In this document: positions 19,212 to 29,045 of the stretch, piece after piece
Layout: every line of letters starts with the position of its first letter
How positions within the stretch are numbered: position 1 is the stretch's first letter
Assembly: GCA_963798795.1 (NCBI GenBank)
Contig: CAWCUZ010000001.1
Span: forward strand, 558,001-622,000
Source of the DNA: CAWCUZ01 sp963798795
GTDB taxonomy: Bacteria; Acidobacteriota; Vicinamibacteria; Vicinamibacterales; SCN-69-37
Direction of reading: 5' to 3'
Length of the DNA: 64,000 nucleotides
Notes under the pieces: generated by a model
Seen by the model: the letters and a program-made list of their open reading frames with translations, nothing else
What the model was told of the DNA's origin: nothing
Database searches by the model: none
Program-made: the position numbers and the translations under genes

Positions 19212-19366
19212 TGCGGCCTCCTCCCAATCGCGTGCCGCCGCCCGGTCAGCGAGAAACGGCCAGCCGCCGCTCCTTCATCATCGCCTCGTCAGCTGCGGGA
19301 CGTGTCAATCGTCGCGTACGCCGCGACGCGATGCGCCGGGTCGATCGCGACGGTTGGCGGCGGGGG

Positions 19367-21329
19367 TCACGCCTCGGCCCGCCCGTCCGCGAAAGGTGGG
19401 TCGAAGAACGCCCGGTCTTTCTGTACCGCGCGGAACAGCGCGATGATGAACCGCATTCGATCAGGCAACGACGCCCAGTCCGTGGCGCCGCGCGCGTCGC
19501 GGCCGGTGTGCTCGGTGACGAAGTCGCGGACCTCCGGCAGGTCGATTGTCGCCAGCTCGGGCGGGATCGGCGTGGAGAGCGAGCTGAGGACCGCGCGTCC
19601 CAGCCGAAGGTCTCCGGACGGCAGGCGCAGCCGCATCATCATCCGGGTCGTGCCCTCGCGCAGGCCCCGCGCGATCAACCGCATGACCGCGTACTCGACG
19701 GCGTCCGCGAGGCGCTGCAGCGGCCGGCGGAGTGGCATCCGGCCGATCACGGGCCTGTCGAACAGCCACCGGCCCAGCTCGTCGCCGACGGTCAGCCGCA
19801 ACGGAGCCTCCAGCGCTTCGTCGATGTCAGGCTGCACGCGCGTCTGCTCGTGCAGCCCGATGAGGCAGTTGCCGAAGAAGATCTTCTCGGCTCTGACGTC
19901 GCGGTCCGTTTCGAAGGCCGCCTCGTACCAGCTACTGAGCCCGCGCTTGAGAAGATCCTGCCCGCCCGTGTCGACCGGCCCTGGAACCAGCGTCTGCATG
20001 AACCCCGCCAGCTTCTCCCGGTCGGCGGCGCGATCGTCGCTGAACGCGACCAGGAAGCGACCGACGACCGACCCGATCTCCGCGAAGATGCGCAGGTTGC
20101 CCGCCGCGATCGACGTGCTGACCGTGTCGAGCGTCGCGCGGACCCTTCGCTCGACCACGGACCGGGGCAGGATCCCGACGATCGTCCGGGACAGGATCCG
20201 CATCACCGGCCCGGCGGCGGCCACGTCCCGCAGGGTCAGTTCCTTGCGGATCGACGCGCGCGCCGTGAACGACGCCCGGGTGCCGACCAGTGGCCAGGTG
20301 ACGTCCTCGGCGCCCAGCAGCCGTGTGAGACCGATGCCGAGCCGATAGGTACAGGCGGGTGATGCCGTCGTTGCGGCGCACGGGATCCGGTTCGAGAATG
20401 ACGTCCTCGATCTGGGCCGGCGTCGGCAGCGCGGGTCTGGTCGACGCGCTCTCCGAACGGGCGTGCTCGCTCAGGTGCCGTCGCCGCTCGACCATGCGCG
20501 CAAACCGGCGCGCCAGCTCCGGGTTGCGCTCGACCAGCGACGTCAGCCCGGCGCGCGTCAGCCGGATGAGCTCGCAGTCGGTCAGCGCGCGCACCGTTGC
20601 GTTGCGCGGTTCCTCGCACACGAGGGCGGCCTCCCCCACCGGTTCGCCCTCGCGGACCTCGCCGATCCGCGTCCCGGCACCGTCCGCGCCCGCAGAGGCC
20701 TGCAGGCGGCCCCGGCTCAGGAAGTACATGCAGTCGCCGGGCTCCCCTTCCGTGATCAGCTCCGTGCCGGCCGGCACCCACAGCCACTCCAGCTCGGCGT
20801 TGAGGTCGGCCAGGCCGTCGCCCGACACGCCCTCGAGCATGGCCGACAGCCGCCGGAGAATGGCCCGATGGTCCGGACCCGCATGATCCACCTGCTGGCC
20901 CTTGCGGCGCTGGCGCCATGCGCGGACCGCCGTGACAATCTCGGGGTGCTCGGCGGCCATGCCCGCGAAGGCGCCGCGCGTCAGCGTCATCAGCGTCGCA
21001 TTCGAGCGGACGACGACCGATGCCGACCGGGGCACGTCGTCGAGCAGGGCGAACTCGCCGAAGAACTCGCCCTTGTGGATTTCGTTCAGCACGGTGGCGT
21101 TCCCCGCGCGATCGACCCGCTCGACGCGCAGCAGACCGAGCACCACCAGGTAGAGCGCATCGCCCGCATCGCCCTGGGTGATGACGACCTCGCCGCGGCT
21201 GGCTTCCAGGGTCACGCACGCTTCGGCCAGCACGCGCAGGTGGCGCGCGGACAGCCGCCCGAACAGCGGCGTGTAGCGCAGGCGGGCGACGCGTTCGGCA
21301 ACCGGGATGGCGGGGGCCACGCGCGGCAT
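19367..21329 (-). CDS. Protein with two cyclic-nucleotide-binding domains and an uncharacterised C-terminal domain (frameshifted)
   Basis: Two Crp/cNMP-binding beta-roll domains: residues about 15-135 (VITQGDAGDALYLVVLGLLRV ... GEFFGEFALLDDVPRSASVVV) and about 170-285 (ITEGEPGDCMYFLSRGRLQ ... GEPVGEAALVCEEPRNATV). No helix-turn-helix follows, so this is not a Crp-type transcription factor. A C-terminal region of about 330 residues, not recognised, continues in another frame. Removing one base from the CC/GG at 20348-20349 gives TRLYYRLGIGLTRLLGAEDV and joins the halves. The start is ATG 21329. Role unknown; the second-messenger domains suggest ligand-controlled activity of the C-terminal part. 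Confidence 0.7.
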
Positions 21330-21438
21330 GCCGCTCAGGCGGTCACGGAGCCGCCGTCCCGTCCGTCGCCGAACGCATGGCGATATTTTCGTACGGCTTG
21401 ACCCCGGTCCTGATTTTACCTACACTACGAATATTACA

Positions 21439-21765
21439 GTGCGCCTCTTCCTCGGTGAGTTCGAACACATCCTCCTCCACGCGCTCCGGCGCCTGGACGT
21501 CGAGGCGTACACCGTGACGATCCGTCAGACGATCGGACGCGAAACGGGCCGTGACGTGTCGGCCGGCGCCATCTACACGGCGCTGGAGCGGCTGGAGCGG
21601 CGTGGCCTGGTCTCGTCATGGTTCGGCGAGCCGACCCCGCAGCGCGGCGGCAAGCGCAAGCGCTTCTACGCTCTGACCGCCGCCGGACGGAAGGCGCTCG
21701 AACGGTCGCAGGAGGCGCTCGCCCGGATGGCGCGCGGGTTCGCGCCGCGGTACGAAGCGCCATGA
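21439..21765 (+). CDS. PadR-family transcriptional regulator
   Basis: About 108 residues from GTG 21439. The winged helix-turn-helix is seen in EFEHILLHALRRLDVEAYTVTIRQTI and in the wing TGRDVSAGAIYTALERLERRGLV, ending with KRKRFYALTAAGRKALER, all typical PadR motifs. The TGA overlaps the ATG of the following ADOP permease (ATGA), so regulator and transporter are translationally coupled. An imperfect inverted repeat (CACT...AGTG, 21423-21441) covers the start codon and could be an operator; this is weak. Confidence 0.85.
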   Translation: MRLFLGEFEHILLHALRRLDVEAYTVTIRQTIGRETGRDVSAGAIYTALERLERRGLVSSWFGEPTPQRGGKRKRFYALTAAGRKALERSQEALARMARGFAPRYEAP

Positions 21766-24440
21766 CCTCGCCTCCCCGCCGCCCGCGCCCGCCCGGCGCC
21801 GCGAAGCTTCTCCTCTGGTTGTTCCTCGATCGCCAGGCGTTCGAGGTCGTCGCCGGCGATCTCGACGAGGAGTTCGCGGTCGAGTCGACCAACGGGAATC
21901 GACGCCTGGAGGCGCGACGGCGGTACTGGAGAGAAGCGCTGCGGTCGATGGTCGCGCGTTGGAGGCCGCGCGCGCACGAGAGGGCGCCGAACAACGCGCC
22001 TCGCCGTCGATCATCCGGCTGGCTGCAGGACGCGCGCTATGCCGTCCGCCAGGTCCGCCGCAGCCCGGCCTTTGCCCTGGCGGCGGCCGGCATGCTCGGC
22101 CTCGGCATTGCCGCGGCGACGACGGTGTTCACGCTCGTGAACGCCCTCGCGCTCCGGCCGCTGCCCTACGCAGACGCTTCGCGCGTCGCCTTCCTGCTGG
22201 GATGGAACACGCGGCAGCATCAAATGACGTTCGGCGTGTCGTATCCCGACGCGCTCGAGCTGGGCGCGGTGGACGCCGCGTTTTCGGACGTCGCCGCCTA
22301 CCGCGGCTGGAACGCCAGTCTCAGCAGTGACACGGGCCTGCCGGAGCGCGTGCAGGCGTATCGCGTCACACCGAATACCTTTCAGACCCTGGGCGTCGAT
22401 GCCGCGATCGGCCGGACGTTCGCGCCCTCGGCTGGAGCCGCGGTGGACGCATCCCAGGTGGTGCTGAGCCACGGGCTCTGGGCCCGCCGATTCGGCGGCG
22501 ACCCCGCCGTCGTCGGCCGCTCGATCGATCTGAACGGTCAGGCCTACACGATCGTCGGCGTGATGCCGCGCGCGTTCGAATTTCCGGTCTTCAATTTCAA
22601 AGGCGACCTGTGGACGCCGCTCGCCGGCGCCACGGCGGCCGGGTTGAGAAATCCGGGCGCTTCGTCCGTGGTGGCGATCGGCCGGCTCGCTCCGGGCGTC
22701 ACGCTCGAGGCCGCGCAGGCGGCGGCTGATGCGGTGATGCGCCGGATAGCCATCGAGCGGCCGGAGACCACCGCCGCCCGCGGCGTTCGCGTAGTGCCGA
22801 TGGCGCAGCTCGGCGCCGGCCAGACGGCGCCCGCCTTCTTCCTGTTGTCGGTGGCCGTCGTGCTCGTGCTGCTCGTGGCGTGCGCCAACGTCGCCAATCT
22901 GCTGCTGGCCCGAGGCCTGGTCCGGCGGCGCGAGCTGGCCGTGCGCGCCGCGCTCGGTGCGGGCCGCGCGCGTCTCGTCCGGCAGCTCCTCCTCGAAAGC
23001 GTCCTGCTCGCGGCCGGCGGCGGCGCCATGGGCCTGGTGCTCGCGTGGTGGGCGATCGACGGCCTGCGCCGCGCGTTGCCCGAATTCGTGATGCGCGTCC
23101 TGCCGGGCGCGGAGGCGATCCGTCTCGACCCCGACGGCTTCGCGTTCGCCGCCGGTGCGTCGTTCGTCACCGCCCTCCTGTTCGGCCTCGTGCCTGCCCT
23201 GCGCGCCGTCCGGCCGGAGCTGACCGATGCGCTCAAGTCGGGCGCGCGGGGCCTGGCCGGACCGGATCCGCGCCGCCGCTGGCTGCGCGGCGGTCTGGTC
23301 GTCGGCGAAATTGCGGTGTCGGCGATGCTGCTGGTGACGACGGGATTGCTCGGCCGCAGCGCCGGCAGACTGCTCGCGGCCGATCCCGGATTCGACGCCG
23401 GCCGGCTGCTCGCGCTGAGTGTGGCGCTGCCGGAAGAGCGGTACCCGTCGGCTGCCGCACGCCGGGCGTTCTTCGATCGCTTCACGGCGCGGCTCGCTGG
23501 TCTGCCCGGCGTGGAGGCGGTCGGGCTGGTGAATACCCTGCCGTTCAGCACGAGCGACGAATCCGCACGCGTCACGGTGGAGGGCGAGCCCGCGCCCGAG
23601 GGCGAGCCGGCCGCGACCGGCCTGCGCCTGGTTGATGCCGGATACTTCGAGGCGCTCGGCGTGCCCGTCCTCGCCGGCCGCGCGTTCGGAGCGCAGGACG
23701 AACGCACCGACACCGGCGCAGCCATCGTGAACCGGACGTTCGTCCGGCTCCACTTCAGCGGCGGCGCCGGCATCGGACGCCGCCTGCATCTCGGCGACGC
23801 CGTTCTGGGCGTCGTCGGCGTCGTGGAGGACGTGCGGCACTCCGCGCTGTCCGAAGCTGCGGAGGCCGAGGTCTACGTGCCGTACCGCGCCGATCCGCGC
23901 GCGGTGATGAGCGTTGCCATCCGCACGAACGGCGATCCCGCGGCGCTCGCCGACATGGTACGGCGGGTGACGGCGGAGATCGATCCGGCGCAGGCGGTGT
24001 TCGACGTGCAGCCGATGACCCGCATGGTGGCGAATTCGTTCCTGCCGCAGAGCCTCGCCGCGTCGTTGATGACCGTCCTGGGCGCGGCGGCGCTGCTGCT
24101 CGCGGCGTTGGGGCTGTACGCGCTGCTCACCTTCGTGGTGCGGCAGCGCACCGCCGAAATTGGCGTCCGCATGGCGCTGGGCGCGTCGCGCGGCACGGTG
24201 CTCCGGCTCGTGATGCGGCAGGCGCTGTGGCTCGTGGCGAGCGGCACGGCCATCGGCCTGACGCTCGGCGCCGTGGCTGCACAGGGGCTGGCGGGATGGC
24301 TCTTCGGCGTCGGCGCGCTCGACCCGGCCACCTATCTCGCCACGGCGTTGGCGCTGGCGGCCGCCGGTCTGGCGGCAGCCTACTACCCGGCACGCCGTGC
24401 CCTGCGGGTGGATCCCGTCGTGGCGCTCGCGGAGCCGTGA
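21762..24440 (+). CDS. ADOP-type MacB/FtsX permease
   Basis: 892 residues, intact, from ATG 21762. It begins with a permease-prefix domain (LLLWLFLDRQAFEVVAGDLDEEFA), then two MacB_PCD + FtsX modules. The first helix is ALAAAGMLGLGIAAATTVFTLV, the periplasmic core contains IGRTFAPSA and VVGRSIDLNGQAYTIVGVMP, and the FtsX helices include FFLLSVAVVLVLLVACANVANLLLA and the C-terminal set ending in YYPARRALRVDPVVAL. The family lacks its own ATPase; substrate unknown. Transcribed with the PadR gene directly upstream and convergent with the next PadR-ADOP operon. Confidence 0.92.
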   Translation: MTSPPRRPRPPGAAKLLLWLFLDRQAFEVVAGDLDEEFAVESTNGNRRLEARRRYWREALRSMVARWRPRAHERAPNNAPRRRSSGWLQDARYAVRQVRRSPAFALAAAGMLGLGIAAATTVFTLVNALALRPLPYADASRVAFLLGWNTRQHQMTFGVSYPDALELGAVDAAFSDVAAYRGWNASLSSDTGLPERVQAYRVTPNTFQTLGVDAAIGRTFAPSAGAAVDASQVVLSHGLWARRFGGDPAVVGRSIDLNGQAYTIVGVMPRAFEFPVFNFKGDLWTPLAGATAAGLRNPGASSVVAIGRLAPGVTLEAAQAAADAVMRRIAIERPETTAARGVRVVPMAQLGAGQTAPAFFLLSVAVVLVLLVACANVANLLLARGLVRRRELAVRAALGAGRARLVRQLLLESVLLAAGGGAMGLVLAWWAIDGLRRALPEFVMRVLPGAEAIRLDPDGFAFAAGASFVTALLFGLVPALRAVRPELTDALKSGARGLAGPDPRRRWLRGGLVVGEIAVSAMLLVTTGLLGRSAGRLLAADPGFDAGRLLALSVALPEERYPSAAARRAFFDRFTARLAGLPGVEAVGLVNTLPFSTSDESARVTVEGEPAPEGEPAATGLRLVDAGYFEALGVPVLAGRAFGAQDERTDTGAAIVNRTFVRLHFSGGAGIGRRLHLGDAVLGVVGVVEDVRHSALSEAAEAEVYVPYRADPRAVMSVAIRTNGDPAALADMVRRVTAEIDPAQAVFDVQPMTRMVANSFLPQSLAASLMTVLGAAALLLAALGLYALLTFVVRQRTAEIGVRMALGASRGTVLRLVMRQALWLVASGTAIGLTLGAVAAQGLAGWLFGVGALDPATYLATALALAAAGLAAAYYPARRALRVDPVVALAEP

Positions 24441-24535
24441 TCGAATCGTCATCGGCGCCAGATGTGCCGCCTTCCGGGCGGCTTACGCGCTGAACCATGT
24501 GCACGATCCACGAGATCCAGCGGCGCCGGCGAGCG

Positions 24536-27238
24536 CTAGCTCTTCATCAGCGCGCGAACGGGATTGATCGTTGACGCGCGCAAGGCGGGGATCACCGAGG
24601 CGACGACGGTGACGACGAGCAGCACGCCAGGCGCCATCACCCACGTGGCCGGATCCGACGGTCGGACGCCATAGAGCAGGCTCGACAGTCCGCGCGCCGC
24701 GACGACGGAGAGCAGCAACCCGATGGCAAGGCCCAGGCCGACGAGACGGAGGCCCTGCATCAGGACCAGCCGCGCCACGTCTCCAGCGCTGGCGCCGATC
24801 GCGATCCGGATGCCGATTTCGTGCGTGCGTTGCGCAACCAGGTAGACGAGCAACCCGAACACTCCGAGCGCCGAGAGCAGCAGCGCGACGAGCGCGAATG
24901 CCGTCATGACCAGGCTCGTCAGCCGCGGCGTCGTCAGAGCGGTATCGACGACGTCTGTCATGGGCCGCACCGCCGAGAGCGGCACGGCCCGGTCGACCGC
25001 CGCGGCGGCCGATCGCAGTGAAGCTGCCTGCGAAAGCGGATCGCCATCCGCGCGCAGCACGATCGTGCCGGTCGCGAGCGGCTTGTCGCCTGTCGCTTTC
25101 GCGAACTGCGCGTACGGCAGATAGAACTTCGCCGTGACCGACGTCGTGACGCCGTTGTGATGGACGTCGCCGACGACGCCGACGACGGTCGCCCAGACGA
25201 GCGGCAGGTCATTGCTGAAACGCAGGCGCCGGCCGACCGGATCGCGGCCCGGCCAGTACATGCGCGCCATCGTTTCGTTCACGAGGGCGACGACCGGCGC
25301 GGCCGCGGTGTCGCTGCCGGTGAAGAACCGTCCGCGCACGAGCTGCTCGCCGAGCGCTTCGAGCGCACCGGGCGTCGCGGCCTGCCAGTCGCCCGTCGGC
25401 CTTTCCCCGGGCCGAGGCGTGTAGCCCTCGACGGTCACCGGCCAGTTGCCAATCGTCTGCGCGAGCGGCAGGACACGCACCAGACCGGCTGCCGCGACGC
25501 CTGGCAGTTGCCGAAGACGCGCCCCCATCGCCTCCACGTACGCATGGATGTCGTCCGCTTTCGAATAACGCGTGGCGGGCAGCGCGATGCGGGCCGTGAG
25601 CACGTGGGTGGGTTCGAATCCGAGATCGACCTTCCGCATCGTGAGCAGTGTCCGCCCCAGCAGTCCGGCGCTGGTCAGGAGCAGCATGCCGAACGAGAGC
25701 TGAGACACGACGAGGAGTGCCCGGAGACGCAGGCGTCCGCGGCCGGCCGAAGCGGTCCGACTGCCGTCCTTGAGTCCCTCCACGGTATTCAGCCGAAGCG
25801 CGTGAAGCCCCGGGGCCAGGCTCGACAGGACCGTGGCCACGACGCTCAACGCCAACATGAATGTGACGACGCGCCAGTCCACCGCGACCTCGGCGGCGCG
25901 CGGAATCGCATCGGCGACGACGACGTCCAGCATCTGCCTGGCGACGACCGCGAGGCCGATACCGAGGATGCCGCCTGCCAACGCCAGCAGCGCGCCTTCG
26001 GCAAGCTGCGACCGCAGCAGACGCCATCTTCCGGCGCCGAGTGCGACCCGCGTCGCCCACTCGCGCCGCCGCGTCTCGGCGCGGGCGAGCAGCAGCGCCG
26101 CAGCGTTCGCGCACGCGATCAACAGGAGGACGAGGACTGCGGCGACGAGCACTCGCATCGACGGCCGCACCCTTCCGAACACGTCATCGTCGATCCGCTG
26201 TGCGAACAGGTCGAACTGCATCGCCGGGCTGTAACGGCCCATACGGACGAAGTCCGCCGAGAAGCCGGCCAGTTCCGCATTGACGGCCCCAAGCGACACG
26301 CCTGGACGAAGCCGCGCGGCGCCGAAGTAGCTGTTGCCGCCTTCGTTCATCGCCGGATCGTGGTAGATCGGCGTCCAGAGTTCGGTCGCTCCCGCGGATC
26401 CCCTGTTGAAGTCCGTCGGCAACTGGAAGTGCGCGGGCATGACGCCCAGGACGGTCACCGGACGATCGTCGATCGTGATCGTCCGCCCGACGACCGACGC
26501 GTTGGCGGAAAACGTGTCGCGCCACAGGTCGTAGCCGAGCACCGCGAACATCGTCTGGTCCGACCGGGTGGCCGCCAGCGCCTCCGATTCGGTGAAGACG
26601 CGGCCGTAGAGTGGCGATGCGCCGAGCACGTCGAAGGTGTTGGCGGTGACGACGCCGGCCGTGATGCTCGCGGCGTCGCCGACGCCGGTCAGCGTGACGC
26701 GCTTCCACGTCCACATCGCGACGCCGTCAATCAGCTGGCTCCTGGTCCTGATGTCGCGCACGTCCCTGGAGGCGAGCCAGGTACGGTCGGCACCGTCCCA
26801 TCGGCTCCAGAGCGTGACGAGCCGGTCCGGCTGCCGGTACGGCAGCGGCGCGAGGAGCACGGCGCGGACGACGGCAAACATCGTGGCGGCGGCGCCAAGG
26901 CCGAGCGCCAGTGACAGGACAATGGCGGCCGTGACGCCGGGCTGACGGCGGCAGCTTCGCCACGCCAGTTGCGCATCGGCCAGAAGGGAGCGGAACATCG
27001 TTCCTCCTGCGGGTCGTCGGGTCATCCGGCGGTCGATCGTCCGCAGCGATGCCCGGACGGCGTCCACGCTGCCAAATTCGGCGCGGGCCTGCTCGCGAGC
27101 CTCCTCCAGCCGGGCGCCGTGCCTGACCAGCTCATCGATTCTCGAGTCGAAATGAAACGCCACCTCGGCGTCGACGCGCCGGTCCACATCCCGGTACCGC
27201 CGCAGCATGCGCTTCCACCACGGGCGGGTCATCGGCAT
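24536..27238 (-). CDS. ADOP-type MacB/FtsX permease
   Basis: 900 residues, intact, from ATG 27238 that overlaps the PadR stop (ATGA). The permease-prefix region (KRMLRRYRDVDRRVDAEVAFHFDSRIDELV) is followed by the first helix (AIVLSLALGLGAAATMFAVVRA), the MacB_PCD domain and the first FtsX block (VLVAAVLVLLLIACANAAALLLA), then a second copy of the same layout ending TVVASVIPALRASTINPVRAL. It is in one operon with the PadR gene at 27238-27597 under the palindromic operator at 27598-27622. Substrate unknown. Confidence 0.92.
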   Translation of the reverse strand: MPMTRPWWKRMLRRYRDVDRRVDAEVAFHFDSRIDELVRHGARLEEAREQARAEFGSVDAVRASLRTIDRRMTRRPAGGTMFRSLLADAQLAWRSCRRQPGVTAAIVLSLALGLGAAATMFAVVRAVLLAPLPYRQPDRLVTLWSRWDGADRTWLASRDVRDIRTRSQLIDGVAMWTWKRVTLTGVGDAASITAGVVTANTFDVLGASPLYGRVFTESEALAATRSDQTMFAVLGYDLWRDTFSANASVVGRTITIDDRPVTVLGVMPAHFQLPTDFNRGSAGATELWTPIYHDPAMNEGGNSYFGAARLRPGVSLGAVNAELAGFSADFVRMGRYSPAMQFDLFAQRIDDDVFGRVRPSMRVLVAAVLVLLLIACANAAALLLARAETRRREWATRVALGAGRWRLLRSQLAEGALLALAGGILGIGLAVVARQMLDVVVADAIPRAAEVAVDWRVVTFMLALSVVATVLSSLAPGLHALRLNTVEGLKDGSRTASAGRGRLRLRALLVVSQLSFGMLLLTSAGLLGRTLLTMRKVDLGFEPTHVLTARIALPATRYSKADDIHAYVEAMGARLRQLPGVAAAGLVRVLPLAQTIGNWPVTVEGYTPRPGERPTGDWQAATPGALEALGEQLVRGRFFTGSDTAAAPVVALVNETMARMYWPGRDPVGRRLRFSNDLPLVWATVVGVVGDVHHNGVTTSVTAKFYLPYAQFAKATGDKPLATGTIVLRADGDPLSQAASLRSAAAAVDRAVPLSAVRPMTDVVDTALTTPRLTSLVMTAFALVALLLSALGVFGLLVYLVAQRTHEIGIRIAIGASAGDVARLVLMQGLRLVGLGLAIGLLLSVVAARGLSSLLYGVRPSDPATWVMAPGVLLVVTVVASVIPALRASTINPVRALMKS

Positions 27239-27597
27239 CACCGCTCGCCGCGCGCCGGCGTTGCGCGCATGACGCGGGCGAAGGCGGCCACGTACTCGTT
27301 CCAGTCTGCCGTTTCCTGACGAAGCGCGCGGCGTCCGCGTGGCGTCAGACGGTAGAACTTCGCCCGCTTGCCGCGATCGGATGAGCCCCATTCCGACGCG
27401 AGCCATTCGAGCTCCTCCATCCGGTGCAGCGCGGTGTACAGGGCGCCGTCGAGGATGCGAAAGGTGCCGTCGGACCCCTCCCGGATGAAGCGCGCGACCG
27501 CATAGCCGTGCATCGGCCCGAAGGTGAGGGCGCGCAGGATCAGGATATTCAGCGTGCCCTGGAGCAAATCCAGGTCGTGGTCGTCCATCGGCGGCAT
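27238..27597 (-). CDS. PadR-family transcriptional regulator
   Basis: 119 residues from ATG 27597; ATG 27588 is also possible. The winged-helix motifs LLQGTLNILILRALTFGPMHGYAVARFI, LDGALYTALHRMEELEWL and KRAKFYRLTPRGRRALRQE are standard PadR. The gene overlaps the ADOP permease start downstream. The perfect palindrome at 27598-27622 touches the start codon, so the protein probably represses its own operon; the inducing ligand is unknown. The mRNA may be leaderless, since nothing like a Shine-Dalgarno sequence precedes the ATG. Confidence 0.88.
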   Translation of the reverse strand: MPPMDDHDLDLLQGTLNILILRALTFGPMHGYAVARFIREGSDGTFRILDGALYTALHRMEELEWLASEWGSSDRGKRAKFYRLTPRGRRALRQETADWNEYVAAFARVMRATPARGER

Positions 27598-27622
27598 GAT
27601 TACATCAACTGTTGATGTAATC
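27598..27622. promoter_or_regulatory. Probable PadR operator, perfect 25-bp palindrome
   Basis: GATTACATCAAC, a single T, then GTTGATGTAATC: two perfect 12-base arms around one central base. It abuts the start codon of the PadR gene at 27238-27597 on the minus strand. AT-rich in a GC-rich context, it is the obvious autoregulatory site for the PadR-ADOP operon, where repressor binding would cover the -10 region or the first codon. Inferred from position and symmetry. Confidence 0.7.
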
Positions 27623-27688
27623 AAGCCGCGGGAAGCAGACACCTGAATCGTCGTTGTTGCCGCCGGGAGTCTGGCCGACAATTGGCCC

Positions 27689-27901
27689 ATGGCCGCTTCT
27701 ACCGACCCGTTTCCCGCCGAGGCGCTGGCCGAGAATCGCCGCGGCCGCGCCGTGCCGGTGGGCGCCATCGCCGTGACCCTGCTCGTCCTGAGCGGCGCGG
27801 CCGGTCTGATGGACGCCGTTCGGGAATCGATCGTCGAGCCAGCCGATTCAACGGACGGGACTGCCGCGGGCGGACTCGCCCGCGAGTTGCCCGCGGCGTG
27901 A
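27689..27901 (+). CDS. Small hypothetical protein with one membrane helix
   Basis: 70 residues from ATG 27689. One hydrophobic segment (VPVGAIAVTLLVLSGAAGLM) lies in the middle; the tail is rich in Ala, Asp and Ser. No family recognised. It lies divergent from the PadR operon and upstream of the membrane protein at 27995. It could be a chance open frame in GC-rich DNA; no strong Shine-Dalgarno sequence is visible. Confidence 0.3.
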   Translation: MAASTDPFPAEALAENRRGRAVPVGAIAVTLLVLSGAAGLMDAVRESIVEPADSTDGTAAGGLARELPAA

Positions 27902-27994
27902 TCTGCCAGCAGAGACTCCAGCGATCCCTGCACCAGTCTCGTACGCGTCTTGATCCTGGAGTGACCGACACTGATGGTGCGCAGGAGGCGGCAG

Positions 27995-28846
27995 ATGACC
28001 GAGGTCCCCGTGAACTCCGGTCGCGTCGAAGGCAACGCGATCCGCATCGTCAGCGTCGGACATGCTCTGTTCGCTGCAGCAATGATCTGGCTCGGCGCGA
28101 TGGGCCTCAACAACGGCGACTTCGTCCAGATTTGGGAGCCTGTGCCCTCATGGGTGCCCGCCCGCACCATGCTGGCCTATCTCTGCGCCGGCATCTCGCT
28201 CGCATCGGGTGTCGGTCTGCTCTGGCAGCGCACGGCGGCCGTTGCCGCGCGCGTGGTCTTCGCATCGCTCCTGGTATGGCTGCTGGTCCTTCGAGTACCC
28301 AATCTGTTCTTCCAGATTCCCGTCGTGCTGGTCGCCTGGTCATGCGGTTCGACAGCCGTCATGGTGGCGGCTGCCTGGGTGCTGTACGTCTGGTTCGCCG
28401 ATGGGGGCGACCGAAGCCGCCCGGGCTGGTTCGCCGGCGAGACGGGTGTGCGCATCGCGAGGACGCTCTACGGCCTCTCTCTGATCCCCTTCGGCCTGGC
28501 CCACTTCCTCTATCTCGACGCGACCACGGTCCTGATTCCGCACTGGCTGCCGTGGCCGGCGGCGTGGGCGTACGTCACCGGCGCCGCCTTCATCGTCTCC
28601 GGTCTGGCGGTGATTGCCCGCGTGTTGGCGCGGTTGGCCGCCACGCTATCGACACTGCAACTGGGCCTGTTCGGTCTGATCGTGTGGGTGCCGCGCGTAC
28701 TGGCTGGTACCGTCAACGCTTTTCAATGGGGTGAGTTCGTCACGACGTTGGCGCTGACGGCGGGCGCCTGGGTGGTGGCGGATTCGTATCGCGGCGTGCC
28801 CCGTTCCATGATCGCGACATACGCCTCGGGCGTGAGACGGTCGTAG
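27995..28846 (+). CDS. Multi-pass membrane protein (DoxX-like, uncharacterised)
   Basis: 283 residues from ATG 27995, preceded by AGGAGGCG at good spacing. About eight hydrophobic helices, including IRIVSVGHALFAAAMIWLGAMGL, ARVVFASLLVWLLVLRVPNLF, IPVVLVAWSCGSTAVMVAAAW and YGLSLIPFGLAHFLYL. Repeats of G-x-A-H-F/L and the length suggest a duplicated DoxX-like four-helix unit, but I cannot assign the family firmly. No enzymatic motif is visible. The gene stands alone between the PadR operon and an intergenic stretch at 28847-29045 in which I see no gene. Confidence 0.75.
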   Translation: MTEVPVNSGRVEGNAIRIVSVGHALFAAAMIWLGAMGLNNGDFVQIWEPVPSWVPARTMLAYLCAGISLASGVGLLWQRTAAVAARVVFASLLVWLLVLRVPNLFFQIPVVLVAWSCGSTAVMVAAAWVLYVWFADGGDRSRPGWFAGETGVRIARTLYGLSLIPFGLAHFLYLDATTVLIPHWLPWPAAWAYVTGAAFIVSGLAVIARVLARLAATLSTLQLGLFGLIVWVPRVLAGTVNAFQWGEFVTTLALTAGAWVVADSYRGVPRSMIATYASGVRRS

Positions 28847-29045
28847 ACCGTGATGAAGTTCGCGCCCCATCCACCGGCCGACCGCCTGACGCGCTTCCGC
28901 AGCGTCGCGCGCGACGACGCTACTTTTGTGAGGCCTCAGGATTTCAAGTCGGCCCGAGCGCGGTGAGCGATGGACTCGCCGCGTAGCAAGTCTACGGGTA
29001 CGCGCCAGAACCCGGACGCCCCCGGCTTTTCCCGCGCGCCTGGTC

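Noticed and set aside
21423..21441. Imperfect inverted repeat over the start of the first PadR gene as an operator
   Set aside because: Only the outer four bases of each arm match well; too weak to list as a feature.
22011..24452. 813-codon open frame opposite an ADOP permease
   Set aside because: Composition is that of an antisense frame in GC-rich DNA (His/Arg/Gln/Gly-rich, no domain), while the other strand is a complete permease.
25157..26914. 585-codon plus-strand frame opposite the second ADOP permease
   Set aside because: Same reason: antisense composition and no recognisable domain.
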